Shown: positions 9,548 through 20,980 of the stretch, one piece after another
Layout: each line of letters starts with the position of its first letter
Position numbering within the stretch: the stretch's first letter is position 1
From: Teratosphaeria epicoccoides
Lineage: Eukaryota; Ascomycota; Dothideomycetes; Mycosphaerellales; Teratosphaeriaceae
NCBI GenBank assembly: GCA_021401465.1
Contig: JADDMT010000216.1
Location: forward strand, 1-34,671
Reading direction: 5' to 3'
DNA length: 34,671 nt
Program-made: the position numbers and the translations under genes
Notes under the pieces: model-generated
The model's input: the letters and a program-made list of their open reading frames with translations, nothing else
Databases searched by the model: none
Told to the model about the DNA's origin: nothing

Positions 9548-9818
9548 CTAAGCTAAAGTTTTTATCTTTTATCTTCTATTATCTTTAATTATCTAGAAAT
9601 ATCTAGCTTATCTTACATTATCTACTATTCGCTAGATATATCTAGATTCTCTACTCTATCTTCTTATATCTACCTTTTATCTTTATTATCTAGTTTATCT
9701 ATATTATCTATTAGATAGATCTTATAGACTATCTTCTAAGAAATATCTAAGGAATAGATAATAGATATATCTTTTCTACTATCTATCTAAGAAAATATAT
9801 CTATATCTACAAGATGTC
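9548..9818 (-). repeat. Right GATA-rich inverted terminal region
   Basis: TATCT/AGATA runs fill this stretch and end AAGATGTC at 9818, the inverse of GACATCTT at 522. It is followed by TA and the open end of element J's integrase. Confidence 0.6.
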
Positions 9819-9820
9819 TA

Positions 9821-12800
9821 TTTGACAGGCGGCAGCAGGTCGAGGACTTGACTAGGTAGCGGTAGCAATGCTAGATCGTTCGCTAGCAGCAAAAGGGATA
9901 CGTAAAAGGAGTTTCTCTGTTAAACTAAGTCTAGTAGCTCTAGCTTGTAGATTACTACGTTAGCACTAGGCGATTAAATCACTTCTGTTACCTTATACAG
10001 GCCTGCATATTTCTAATCTAGCTTTTTGCTTAGTCGTATAGTAGTTAAATTCTTCGTACTAACAAGTACGAGGTCGTTAATACTATATTGTAGATAGGGT
10101 CGCTAGTTAGTGTTAGCTAAATCGGCTTGTATGCGTTACGCCAAGCAAAATTCCTGCCTAAGGTGCTTATGTAGCTACGCTATCTCCTTTGCGAAGTCAC
10201 GTAGTAGAGCACGATCTAGTTTGCGAGGCCTACTAATAGCCGTCTCATCGAGTTTAGCTTCTATAATGCGTTTAGTTGTAAAACAAGGATGTCTGGCTAT
10301 GTTAGCGAAAAAGGGTGTTACTTCTATGCTCTTAGAGACGTAGTTATTTAACGTGAATTCCGTAATTAGTAACTAGTTAACCTAGTCATTCTGCTTGTAG
10401 TTAACGAACATGCGGAGGTACTATTCTATATCCTGATTAGAGCGCTCCGATTAGCCGTTAATTTCTAGATAGTACGTTAATGATATTCGCTACTTGATTC
10501 CTAGTAGCTTATGTAGTAATTGCTAGAAGTCCGATATGAATTAGGGCCCTCTGTCTGACGTGATTACGTCAGGTAAACTATGCCTAGTAAACACGTACTT
10601 AACAAAGAGACAGGCAGAGTTAAGGGCAGTCGTTAATCAAATTAGTATGAAGTGCCGCTCCTTAGTAAACCGGTTAGTAATAGTCATCACGTTCTTATAA
10701 GTGATGCCTTCGAAGGACTTGCTACTAGGGAGGCTAACTACGAAGTTAACTGCAATTTCCCTCTAGGCCTAGGCAGGTATTAGTAGTAGCTGTAATAGTC
10801 CTTAGTACTACAGATGTAATAGCTTCGCTATGTAGTACCTCCTATAGTCACAGACGTACCGCTATACATCGCTCGCTATGCATGGCTAAAAGTGTTCTCT
10901 TGTTACGAGCTCGTAAGTACGTGCTCGGCCTAGGTGTCCTGCTATAGGTGTAGCGTGATAGCGTTTAATAATCTCTAGTCGTAATCGATTGTCTAAGAGT
11001 ATCTACATATGTCTATTAACAAACATTAATCCCTGTCTAGATTCGTAATGTCTACTAACTTTCCCTAGCATGTGATTTCTTACCCCTCTCTTCATGCTCT
11101 TAATTGCCTCCTAGTAATCTACGTCATGCATTGCCGCTTGCTTGACTTCATCTAGCTACGTTTACCCTAGCTCGGATTAGACTACTTCCTTAGCAGCTAG
11201 TTTACTTCGTCTGTTTTTCCTATACTCCTACGTAGTTATCATTGCCGTAGATATAGGACCTTTAAAGCAGCTCAGGGGTAGTAGTATCTAGTCACGGGAT
11301 GCTGCCACGTTAGTTTCCGTTATAGCATCCTACGTCTAGCAGGTCAAAGCATCTGTCCTGCTATTAAGTTGTCCTAGGCAATAATAGATCTTAAAGTTAA
11401 ACTCTAAGAGTAGTTTAGCCTAGCGTGCTTAGCAGCTGTTTAACTGTTTCGTTGTCATGAAGTATTCTAAGTTCTTGTAGTCTATGATTACCTTGATCAT
11501 GCTCTGACTTAATAGCAGCTTAGCACGATACTCTTCGAAGGTCTTTATAATAGCTAACAGCTCTTTGTTGTAGATGTTATAGTTACGCTTAGCTAGTAAC
11601 ATCTTCTTTAAGTAGTATACGTAGGGTTTCTATACGTCCTTTCTATTCGCTTCGTGCTTCTAAGAGATTACTACTCTAATGACCCTGTTAGAAGACTTAG
11701 TCTTAACTATAGTCTTACAGTTCCCTACATGTACTAGGATAGGTTCTTTAGTAAAGAGCGCCTTTAGCGTAGCAAATGTAACGTCTACTTCTCTCGTCTA
11801 TTTAAAGTTAGGTTTAGTCCTATCCAGATTATTGCGTATAAGGTCGGTCAAGGGTCTAGCTACCTTAGAGTACTTTAGAATGAAGGCTCTATAGAAGTTA
11901 GCAAACCCTAAGAAGGCCTAAACATCTGTAAGGCTTCGTAGTATGTCCTACTCCTAAATTGCCTTAATCTTGTCTAGATCTATGCGTATCCTATTAACAC
12001 TAATGATGAGTCTAAGATATTTCGTCTTACTAACGTAGAACTTGGACTTGTCAATGTCTAGCAGCACGCCTGCCTTCTAGAGAGGAGTAACTACTTTATT
12101 AATATGCTCCTTATGCTCCTCTCTTATGTCTAAGAAGATTAGGATGTCGTTGACATATGCTAACGCAAAGTCATCTAGATAGGACATTAGCGTGTCATTT
12201 ATTAACTTCTAGAAAGTAGCTAGTGCATTACATAATCTAAAGGGCATAACTAAACACTCGTACTAGCTATACCTTATGTTAAACATAGTAAGATGCTTGT
12301 AACCTTTAGCGATTTGCACGCGGTTAAATGCGGCGATTACATTAACCTTACTGAAGAACTTCTTACCCTTAAGCCTCGCTAGGGTCTCCCTTACTAATAG
12401 CAAAGGATAACGGTTCTTTATTATAAGAGCGTTTAGAGCTTAGTAGTTAGTATAAACACAAAGTCTGCCTCCTAGCTTTCCTATCATAATAACAGGCGCA
12501 GAGTAGTCAGAATTACTTCCTCGGATCATGCTATTAGACAACTAGTCATCTACCTACCTTTTGACTACATCGTTTTCTCGGTTAGATAGCATGTAGGCCT
12601 TTTTGTATAGAGGCTTCATACTATCCTTTAGTTAGACTTGTTAGTGCTATTACGCGTAAACAAGCCGGAGCTGCTGCTTAATAGCCTACTCCTAGGGTTC
12701 GAACGGCTTAGGGTCGCACCTATATTACCCGGAGTAGTGCCTTGACGATGCGGTACACAGTTAGAGCGGCCGTTGTTTACGTTGTTTGTGCTGTTACTAG

Positions 12801-13690
12801 TCTTACGCGGATAGGCAATATTAGTCGCCTCAATCTAGTCTTCTAAAACCTCGTAGTAATAGGCTAGCTTGTCGCGAGTAGGAAAGGTCATGCTATTACG
12901 CAACAGCAATTAGTATGAAAGGTTAAGCTTGCTACGTAGATGTGTAACACGTTCTACCTTATTACCTAGCTCTAGATACAGGGAATATTTCTCGTACTTA
13001 GTGTAGAAGTCTGTGAAGCTCTAGCTGTCTTGTTGCTTTAATTGAGTCATCTTGTTAATAGCGGTGTTAACTATGTTACGATCTATGAACTTAGTGTAAA
13101 GGTACTATAACATATACTCTAGACTTATGTAAGGGTTTGTGATTAGCATGCTAAACGAGCTTAGTACTTGAGTAGCTACAATCATCTAGGCCTAGCCTAC
13201 TAAACAGCTCTGAATGTACTCGAGAGCCATGTTTACTAAGTTAAAGCGTAAGGCCTTTAGCTTCAGCTCTATCTAGTAGAGCCATAGTAGGAACTTCGTC
13301 TTATTAGAGCCGTCGAATTTGTCAGGCTTATTAGTGCTCTTGTCTGTCTTAATAGGGTCTAATTAACTAGGGTTAATGACCGCGAACTTGTTAGGCACTA
13401 CGACTAAGCCGTGAGTAGGCGCAGGGCTGCCGCTGTAGGTAAATGCGCCTATAGGGGGTTTCCTGACTCCTGGCGGCGTAGAGCCCTGCTCGCGGCAAGT
13501 CCTCTAGAAGGGGTCAGGCGCGGCGGAGCGCCTCTTAAGGGATTATGACAAGGGTAACAGGGAGCGACGCGTTAGTGATTAACAAGAGCGACGACTCGTA
13601 GATTAGTAATTGTGCCTGCCATGCTACTACTTAGCGTAGCTAGCGCGTAGTCCCTCTAGCTTAGCTTAAGCCGCGCCTATCTGCTCTTAG
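9821..13690 (-). pseudogene. Ty3/gypsy element J: gag, RT, RNase H, integrase
   Basis: Reading leftward: a gag N-terminus (AKLEGLRASYAK), the gag core at about 13300 (PDKFDGSNKTKFL), RT with CLVMPFRLCNA and YVNDILIFLD near 12140-12290, and RNase H. Integrase follows, with IAVNFVVSLPSS, TITNRFTK, TSDRGP and QSERSNQDIE between about 10750 and 10430. The integrase C-terminus (NDLVLVSTKNL, KYAGLYKVTEV, SFYVSLL) ends at 9821. The chromodomain continues at 519, beyond the 9.3-kb insert. Only about 250 bp separate gag from RT. I see neither a zinc knuckle nor an aspartic protease motif, so an internal deletion is likely. No 5' LTR is visible; the gag start runs directly into a copia fragment near 13690. 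Numerous RIP-type stops. Confidence 0.85.
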
Positions 13691-13767
13691 AGCTTAGCTA
13701 ATACGGCCTTAGTAGTCTTAGTATGTTAGCAAAAATCCTTAGCAGGTTTCTTGTACTTATCTGTCTT
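13690..13767 (-). pseudogene. Ty1/copia integrase fragment (left side of the split copia element)
   Basis: In the frame that crosses the removed 13768-21464 composite, the copia sequence reads RIVSREL on the right side and continues QISTRNLLRIFANIL here, matching the start of copia integrases after the GAG-pre-integrase domain. The match lasts about 70 bases. The exact border with element J's gag is not resolved. Confidence 0.6.
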
Positions 13768-14187
13768 TGTTATAAGGGTAGGTACTAATAGCAGGAAGGG
13801 GATTAGGTGTTAGACTCGCAGAGTAGTAAAGAATATCGACAATGGCAATTAACCTTGTAACTAACTATCCCCCTTAGAGGGGAGGATTAAATTAAGCACG
13901 AAGCTCCTAACTGCCTGTCCTAAAGCCATCCCTATATACTAGAGAGACAGGGCAGTTCTGCTAGATCTATTAACAGACCTGTTAGACCTATGTCTGTAGA
14001 TCTATAGACTAACCCTACAGATCTAGGTGTCTGTCCTCACGTGACAGATCCTTTCTCCTATGTAAGCCTGTAGATCTGTAGACTAACCCTATAGATCTAG
14101 GTGTCTATCCTTACGTGACAGATCCTTTCTTCTCTGCATGTGTTATGACTTATGCTATAGTACTCGTGACTTATGACCTTCATAATA
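13768..14187 (-). mobile_element. LTR D of family H (left outer LTR)
   Basis: A 420-bp minus-oriented copy of the LTR found at 15786, 20981 and 23347. It begins TATTATG (TG changed to TA) next to the purine tract at 14188-14199 (GAGGGGGATAG on the minus strand) and ends CTTATAACA at 13768. Confidence 0.9.
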
Positions 14188-15780
14188 CTATCCCCCTCTT
14201 AGCCTAGCTCGTCCCTAAGCTACTTATTAGTGTAGGGTTTCTTTTACTATTTCCTTTACGTAGTAATGTCTTCTCTTTCTACGTTACTACCTTATGTCAT
14301 TCTAGACACTAACGCCCCTTTAACGCAGAAACGCAAACACCGCGTAAATCGAATCTATCGTTAGGGTAAGGAAAGCATGAAGTCTTGTACTTAGTGTCAG
14401 GAGTTAAAGCTTGTTTGTTAAGTACACATTTCCTTAGGGAAATGTTTTTACTATTACTTTAGTAACTGTCGAAGTTACGACGCGAAGGTAATAGAGGTCG
14501 AATAGAAGAGGTTAGGTAATTAGCAGAAAAGACTAATTACTAATCTCGACCATGTAAAGGCAGCCCTAGCCGAGGCTTCGTAAAACATGATAGAGGCGCA
14601 TGTAAAGGAGATGTGTCTTTAGAAATAGTTAGATACAGTTAACTATGAGGTCGAGGATAGTCGCGCTCTTAAGGAGCGTGAGATTAGGGAGGACGAGGCT
14701 AAAGAGCAGGCTCTTTAGCAGACTAGGTTCCTTCTTAACCTAGATCCCTTGGCGGGTCTTGCGCTTATTCATATAACATGGAGTGTAATAGAAGGTTTCG
14801 CTAATGTATCGTATTAGGGTTTCCTGGATAGCCTGGTAGCCGAGCCTACTAATAGCGTCCCGCAGGAGCCTAATTATGGCCTATGATCTTCTTCCTAGGT
14901 TCGTTCTCTACTTAAAACTCCGTATCTTTTGCTAACAGTTTCGTAAATGTTTTAGGGGTTCCTAGGTATTTTCGGTACTCCTGTATCCTTCCCATTTTAC
15001 TAAATACTCTTGCTGTCTGTCTACCTAGCGAGTGTCGACGATCCTCTTAACAGTATACTCTAGTTCTTCGACCTTAGGGTCGAGTAGTAAGGGTTCCGTT
15101 TATAGTGTAGCGTCTGGCGCCGCTTGTTCTAGTAGAGAGACATAGAACACAGGGTATATTCTTATCTGCTCGGGTAGCTATAATTCAAAATTGACTAGTC
15201 CTTTCTTAGCCTTGATCCGGAATAGTCCTAGTTTTGTAATGCTACTACCTACTTAATAAAGACATGTGTAATATCTTTAGTATTAAAGTCTTTATAGTAT
15301 AGAATTAACTTTCCGAACTTAGTGAATTAGTTAACTACTACCATGATTCTATCGAAGAACTCATTAGTAGCAGGTTCTCTCGACTAGGGTAGTTTGACAA
15401 TCAAGTCTATAGCGAGCGATTCCTATGGCCGTTAGGGTACCTGTAGTAGTCGTAGTAGCCTATACAGTTTATGACGGTTATACTTGCTCTGTTAGCAAGT
15501 CACACATTAGCGGACATAGTCCTTAATTACTCTGCCTATCCTAGGGAAGTAATATTCTTGTTAGAGAATTTGCTTCATTTTAGACACTCCCGGGTGTCCT
15601 GCCTAAGGAACGTTATGTTAGAGGCGTAGTAGCTCTAAACGTAAGGATGTTAGCATGTATACTAACCTTAGAAGAGAAGCACTCTGTCTTCGTCTTCCTA
15701 GTCCTCCTGTCCCTCGATGTTGTTACAGACAGCAAGTATAGTTAGGTCGTAGACTAGCGCGTTCCTTAGGTCGTCCTAGA
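14188..15780 (-). pseudogene. Family-H integrase C-terminal half and chromodomain, left arm
   Basis: The reverse complement aligns with 18848-20980. The chromodomain lies at about 14940-15080 (EYTVKRIVDTR, then EYLVKWEGY with a retained Trp). A downstream basic region runs to the purine tract. At about 15235 the core of the integrase is missing: 19400-19931 of the right arm has no counterpart (about 532 bp), removing the DRGSVF and TDRQTE region. The N-terminal integrase part continues to the solo LTR at 15786. RIP stops throughout. Confidence 0.85.
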
Positions 15781-15785
15781 ACTTA

Positions 15786-16275
15786 TGTCATGAGTGTCAG
15801 GAGTACTGTCCGGAGTACTGTAGGATACAGGATCATGTAGGTCCTGAGTGCTATGAGTCATAGTACCGTCATAGGAGTACTATGAGTTATAGGCACAGTC
15901 ATAGAAGAAAGGATCTGTCACGTGAGGACAGATCCCCGGATCTGTAGGGTTAGTCTACAGATCCATGGGCTTGCAAGGAAGAAGGGATCTGTCACATGAT
16001 AACAGACCCTTAGATCTGTGGGGTTAGTCTACAGATCTACAGACACGGATCTGTCGGGTCTGTCGACAGATCTAACAGAGCTGCTCTGTCGCTCTCTAGT
16101 ATATAGGGATGGCTTTAGGACAGGTAGTTAGGAGCTTCGTGCTTAATCTCAATTCAATCCTCTCTTGCTTAGAGGAGAGTCAGTTACAAGGTTAACTGCC
16201 ATTGTCGATATTCTTTACAGCTCCCGAGTCTAACACCTAGTCACCTTCCTGCTATCGGCACCTACCCTTATGACA
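15786..16275 (+). mobile_element. Solo LTR E (family H) with ACTTA duplication
   Basis: A 490-bp LTR, TGTCATGAG...CTTATGACA, flanked by ACTTA at 15781-15785 and 16276-16280. It interrupts the integrase of the left arm. The arm sequence matches 18840-18865 once the LTR and one ACTTA are removed. TATA-like GTATATAGG lies near its 3' third, and U3 holds a 74-bp duplication (15911 and 15985). Recombination between the two LTRs of a full element is the usual origin of a solo LTR. Confidence 0.92.
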
Positions 16276-16280
16276 ACTTA

Positions 16281-18624
16281 CTAGTCCATGTAATGGCCGT
16301 AGCCGCGAGTCAGTTAACTCTAAGCGTGCTATTGCCATTTCCTAGAGAATAGCATGTTTCTCCCGTTTCACGCTAGTTAAAGCTAGAGAGTTCCTTACTC
16401 TATCGGACTTGTCGTTAGTTTGACTCCTTCGTCGTAGTAAAGTATTGTAAGTTCTTATAGTCCGTGTAGACTATAACCTAGTGCTTAGAACCTTCTAAGT
16501 AGACTCGCTATGCCTTGTAGGCGTCTACTATAGCTAGAAGTTCTTTGTCGTAGACGTCGTAATAGAGCTTAGGTCTAGACAGCTTTCTCGAGTAATAGGC
16601 AACTAGCTGTAGTCGTCTACTCGGTCCTAGTTAACTTAAGTATGCCCTAAGTACTACGTCAGAGGCATCTGTTTTAACTATAATAGGCTTATTAGAGTCG
16701 AATACAAGCAAGATCGGCTAATCTGTAAATTGTTACTTAAGTTCCTTAAAGGCATTCTATTAGGCGTCGTCCTATATGAATAGTGTATCCTTCGTGGTAA
16801 GGGTCGTAAGTAGTGCCGTAATCCTCGAATAGTCCGCAATAAATCTTTAATAGAAGTTAGGAAACCTAAGGAAGGACTATACTTCCTTAACATTAGTCGG
16901 CGTAGGCTACTCTCTTACGACTTTGACCTTCTTAGTGTCTATCTTGATCCTGTTCTAGGCTACTACGTAGCTAAGGAACTAGACTTCTTGCTTATGAAAC
17001 TCGCTCTTCTAAGGCTTAACCTTTAGCTTGTAATCCTAGAGTTTCTAAAGTACCTTGCGTACATAAGTCCTATGTTCTTCGATTGTTCGTAAGTAGACAA
17101 GGATGTTATCTAAGTATACAACTACGAAGATGTCGAGGTACTCTCGTAGCACATTGTTAATAAATGCCTACTATGTAGCTAGTACGTTTGTTAACCTAAA
17201 TAGCATGACTATATACTCGTAGTGTCTAAACCTAGTATAGAATACAGTCTTCTATTTGTCGCCTTCCTTGATTCGAATTCAGTTATATACTCCTAGTATG
17301 TCAAACTTCAAGAACTATATTACTCCTCGTAGGTAATCCTGTAACTCTAAAAGCAAAGGAAGCAGATAACTATTTTTTATTGTGATGTCATTTAATCTAT
17401 AATAGTCTATGTAAAGTCGCTAGTTGTCTTCCCCCTTAGGGACAAACAGGATTAGATACGCTGCTAGGGACTATGACTTGCGGATAAAGCCCTTCTAGAG
17501 GTTGTCTTCAAGGTATTTCCAGAGAATCTCTAGCTTCGCCGCTAATAATAGGCGAACTAGTTGCTTCGTTAGCGTTCTGCCTAGGAGTAAGGGTATCCTG
17601 TGATCCTACTCCTAGTGTTCTAGCAGAGCCTCTTAGTTAGGTTCCTCCTTAAAAAGAGTAGCAAACTCCTTTTACTCGTCAGGGACAGTAAACTCGACTT
17701 TGACTTCAGATTATGTTACTTTAACCTATAGGACGTACACTTCCTGTTCTAGGTCCTTGATAGTAGCGACTATCTCGCTTAAAGTCATAGCACATATTTC
17801 GATCTTGCCTAGTACGTTGTGTACTACAGGTAGAGGTATCGATCTTAAGAGTTCTGGAAACTAGATCCTCTCGTTCTTCTAGTTAAGGTAGGGGTTAGCG
17901 TTTCTTAGCTATAGTAACCCTAGCACTACATCTAAGCTAGGTGACTCCATGATGTCAAACTAGATCATCTCTTAGTAGCGTCCTATTCGTAGAGGTATCG
18001 TCTTAGTCTCTTCGTCAACTATTCCTTAGTTGTATGTGACTAGCTTTCTATCGATTGCTTATAGCAAGAAAGTATTTGTCTTTGCCTGTAGCCTTATCCT
18101 AGCTATCCTGGCAAACTTAGGTGTCATGAAGATTCTAGTGCATCCTGAATCTATTAAGGCCCGGGCTAGCGTCTCGTTAATGTGTACCTATACTCTAAGG
18201 TTGTCCACGTATCTAGTACTAACTACAGTACATTGTTATAGCCCTGTCTAGTCTGTCCGTAGGTCTAATTCTAGCGGACCTCGTCGTTTCCCGAATAGCC
18301 TTTTTCACGGACTAGTTCAGGGATCATGCGGTCTCGGCTTACTCTTCTCCGAGCGTTACTACTAACTAGCCTAAGAGGTTGTACTCGCTCTTAGCCTCGT
18401 TGTTCCTACGCGTTTCTTGCGTACTCTATTTTCAAATAGCTAACCTAGAGTCGTAGCGCTCGTAGAACCTAGATACCTTCGTAGGTAAGGTAGCCTCCTT
18501 AGGGTGTAAACTCTACCCTAAACAGTACAATTTCTTGGACAATCTTCTGATGCGAGTAAGGGTAAGCTACAACTAGTAGTCTCCTTAGGTATCGTCGCAT
18601 GCGGTTAGCTAGTTCGTTATATTA
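16281..18624 (-). pseudogene. Family-H protease, RT and RNase H, left arm
   Basis: Minus-strand reading from 18624 aligns with element G from about 25285 to 26654. It covers the gag-protease linker, the protease near 18110-18180 (DSG-type site, compare G at 25747) and RT near 17380-17450 (KGEDN, then RLYIDY). YLDN with ILVY, where the family has YLDD, is at about 17105-17130, then RNase H to 16281. The part between 16430 and 18624 occurs only once in the composite and forms the loop between the inverted arms. Stops are TAG/TAA at Trp/Gln sites. Confidence 0.85.
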
Positions 18625-20980
18625 AAGGAGTTAAACTAACGACAAGTCCGATAGAGTGAGGAACTCTCTAGCTTTAACTATAAGATCGTCTATTACAAGG
18701 GATCCGAGAACGCACGCGCTAATGCACTTAGTCGCTAGACTAACTACATGAAGGGCGTGAAACAGGAGAAACATGCCGTTCTCTAGGAAAATAGCAATAG
18801 CACGCTTAGAGTCAACTAACTTACGGCTATAGCTATCACATAGACTAGCGAATTCTAGGACGACCTAAAGAACGCACTAGTCTACGACCTAACTGCACTC
18901 GCTGTCCGTAACGACATTAATAGACAGGAGGACTAGGAAGACAAAGACAGAGTGCTTCTCTTCTAAGGGTTAGTATATGTGCTAACATCCTTACGCTTAG
19001 AGCTGCTACGCCTCTAACACGACATACCTTAGGCAGGATACCCGGGAGTGTCTAAAATGAAGCAAATTCTCTAACAGGAATATTACTTCCCTAGGATAGG
19101 CAGAGTAATTAAGTACTATGTCCGTTAATGTGTAACTTGCTAACAGAGTAAGTACGACTGTCATAAACCGTATAGGTTACTACGACCGCTAAAGGTACCC
19201 TAACAGCTATAGGAATCGCTCGCTATAGACTTTATCGTCAAACTACCCTAGTCAAGAGAACCTACTACGAATGAGTTCTTCGATAGAATTATGGTAGTAG
19301 TCGACTAATTCACTAAGTTTAGGAAGTTTATCTTATACTACGAAGACTTTAAGACCGAAGATATTACGCATGTCTTCATTAAATAGGTAGTAGCATTACA
19401 TAGTATGCTACGAGACCTAGTAATAGACCGAGGATCTGTGTTTACCTCTAACTTCTAGAAGGCCCTAATAAGACAATTCTAGGTTAAACATCGACTAAGT
19501 ACTTCCTTCTACCCTTAGACAGATAGACAGACAGAACGTCTAAATCAGACGTTAGAATAGTATCTTCGATTCTATGTGAATAGGGACTAGAACAACTAGG
19601 TAGAGTTGTTACTAATAGTATAACTCGCGTATAATAGTACGCTAGCAGAGTTAACAGGACTCTCGCTATTTCAGATGGCGTACAGATTAGCTATAGAAGA
19701 CGTTCCGGACGTCTTAACTAGTAATCTAAACCTAGTAGCACTTAGGCGAGTAGAACACCTACGCTAACTGCAAACAGAAGCACGACTCGACCTGTAGTTC
19801 TATTAGCAGAACATAGCATAGTACGTAAATCGTAAGAGAATTAAGGGACTAATTCTAAAGGAGGGGGACAAGGTGTATCTCCTCCGCTATTACATCAAAT
19901 TAGACAAGCCGAGTAAAAACTTAGACGCTGTAAAACTAGGACTATTCCGGATTAAGGCTAAGAAAGGACTAGTCAATTTTGAGTTATAGCTACCTAAGCA
20001 GATAAGAATACACCCTGTGTTCTATGTCTCTCTACTAGAACAAGCAGCGCTAGATGCTACACTATAAACAGAACCCTTCCTACTTGACCCTAAAGTAGAA
20101 GAACTAGAGTACACTGTTAAGAAGATCGTCGACACTCGCTAGGTAGACAGACAGCGAGAGTACCTAGTAAAATGGGAAGGATACAGGAGTACCGAAAATA
20201 CCTAGGAACCCCTTAAACACCTACGAAACTGTTAGTAGAAGGTACGGAGCTTTAAGCGGAAAACGAACTTAGGAAGAAGGTCATAAGCTACGAGTAGGCT
20301 CCTACGGGACGCTATCAAGAGGCTCGGCTACTACGCCATTAAGGAAACCCTAGTACGATGCGTCGGCAAAACCTTCTATTACGCTCTATGTCGTAGGACT
20401 AAGAGCAAGACTAGTCGAGGGATCTAGGTTAAGAAGAAACCTAGCCTGCTAAAGAGCCTGCTCTTTAGCCTCGTCTTCCCTAATCTCACGCTCCTTAAGA
20501 GTGCGACTATCCTCGACTTCATAGTTAACTACGTCTAACTGTTTCCGAAGACATATCTCCTTTACATGCGCCTCTATTATCTTCTACGAAGCCTTAGCTA
20601 GGGCCGCCTTCGCACAATCGAGATTAGCAATTAGTCTTTTCTGCTAATTACCTAACTTCTTCTATTCGACCTCTGTTACCTTCGCGTTATAACTTCGATA
20701 GTTGCTAAAGTAACACTACGAACATTTCCCTAAGGAAATATGCACTTAACAAACGAGCTTTAACTCTTGACACTAAGTACAGGACTTCATGCTGTCCTGG
20801 CCCTAACGATAGATTCGATTCGCGCGGCGTTTACGTTTCTGCGTTAAAGGGGCGTTAGTGTCTAGAATGACATAAGGCAGTAATGTAGAAAGAGAAGACA
20901 TTACTACGCAAAGGAAAGGACAAGAGAAACCCCGCACTAATAAGGTAGCTTAGGGACAAGCTAGGCTAAGAGGGGGATAG
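18625..20980 (+). pseudogene. Family-H RNase H end, integrase and chromodomain, right arm
   Basis: From the junction at 18625 the plus strand reads the end of RNase H and then a full-length integrase. The HHCC zinc region (PGVSKMKQIL, then CVTC) lies at about 19040-19140. The first catalytic Asp is in LAIDFIVKLP near 19225, the second in LVIDRGSVFTSNF near 19420-19455. TDRQTERLNQTLEQYLR follows near 19520-19570. The chromodomain (EYTVKKIVDTR, EYLVKWEGY, NT-stop-EPLKHLRNC) is at about 20105-20235. A long tail of about 700 bp ends at the purine tract AGAGGGGGATAG beside the LTR. Compared with the left arm it lacks the solo LTR and retains the integrase core. Confidence 0.9.

Larger units (their letters stand above)
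522..9818. mobile_element. 9.3-kb TIR-bounded insert with H3-like genes and a hAT transposase
   Basis: The two ends are inverted copies: GACATCTTATAGAT at the left and, reverse-complemented, GACATCTTGTAGAT at the right. Both run into GATA-rich subterminal sequence. TA is present on both sides (520-521 and 9819-9820), fitting a 2-bp target duplication. The insert lies inside element J, which resumes on either side. An 11-bp motif (GTCTATAGCAT) recurs from about 1913 to 8997 and is not seen in the rest of the window, which suggests one evolutionary unit. Contents: two H3-like genes, an unassigned gene, a TRIM, and a hAT transposase gene. hAT elements normally make 8-bp duplications, so the hAT gene may be a passenger or the TA may be a chance match. 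The superfamily is unsettled. Confidence 0.6.

Noticed and set aside
13768..14187. LTR D as the 5' LTR of element J
   Set aside because: It abuts the family-H purine tract, and the bases after it differ from the primer site after LTR G.
18030..18251. Open frame on the strand opposite the family-H protease region (also 25647-25868)
   Set aside because: It is antisense to the protease in both copies and stays open only because RIP stops fall on the coding strand; no family motif.
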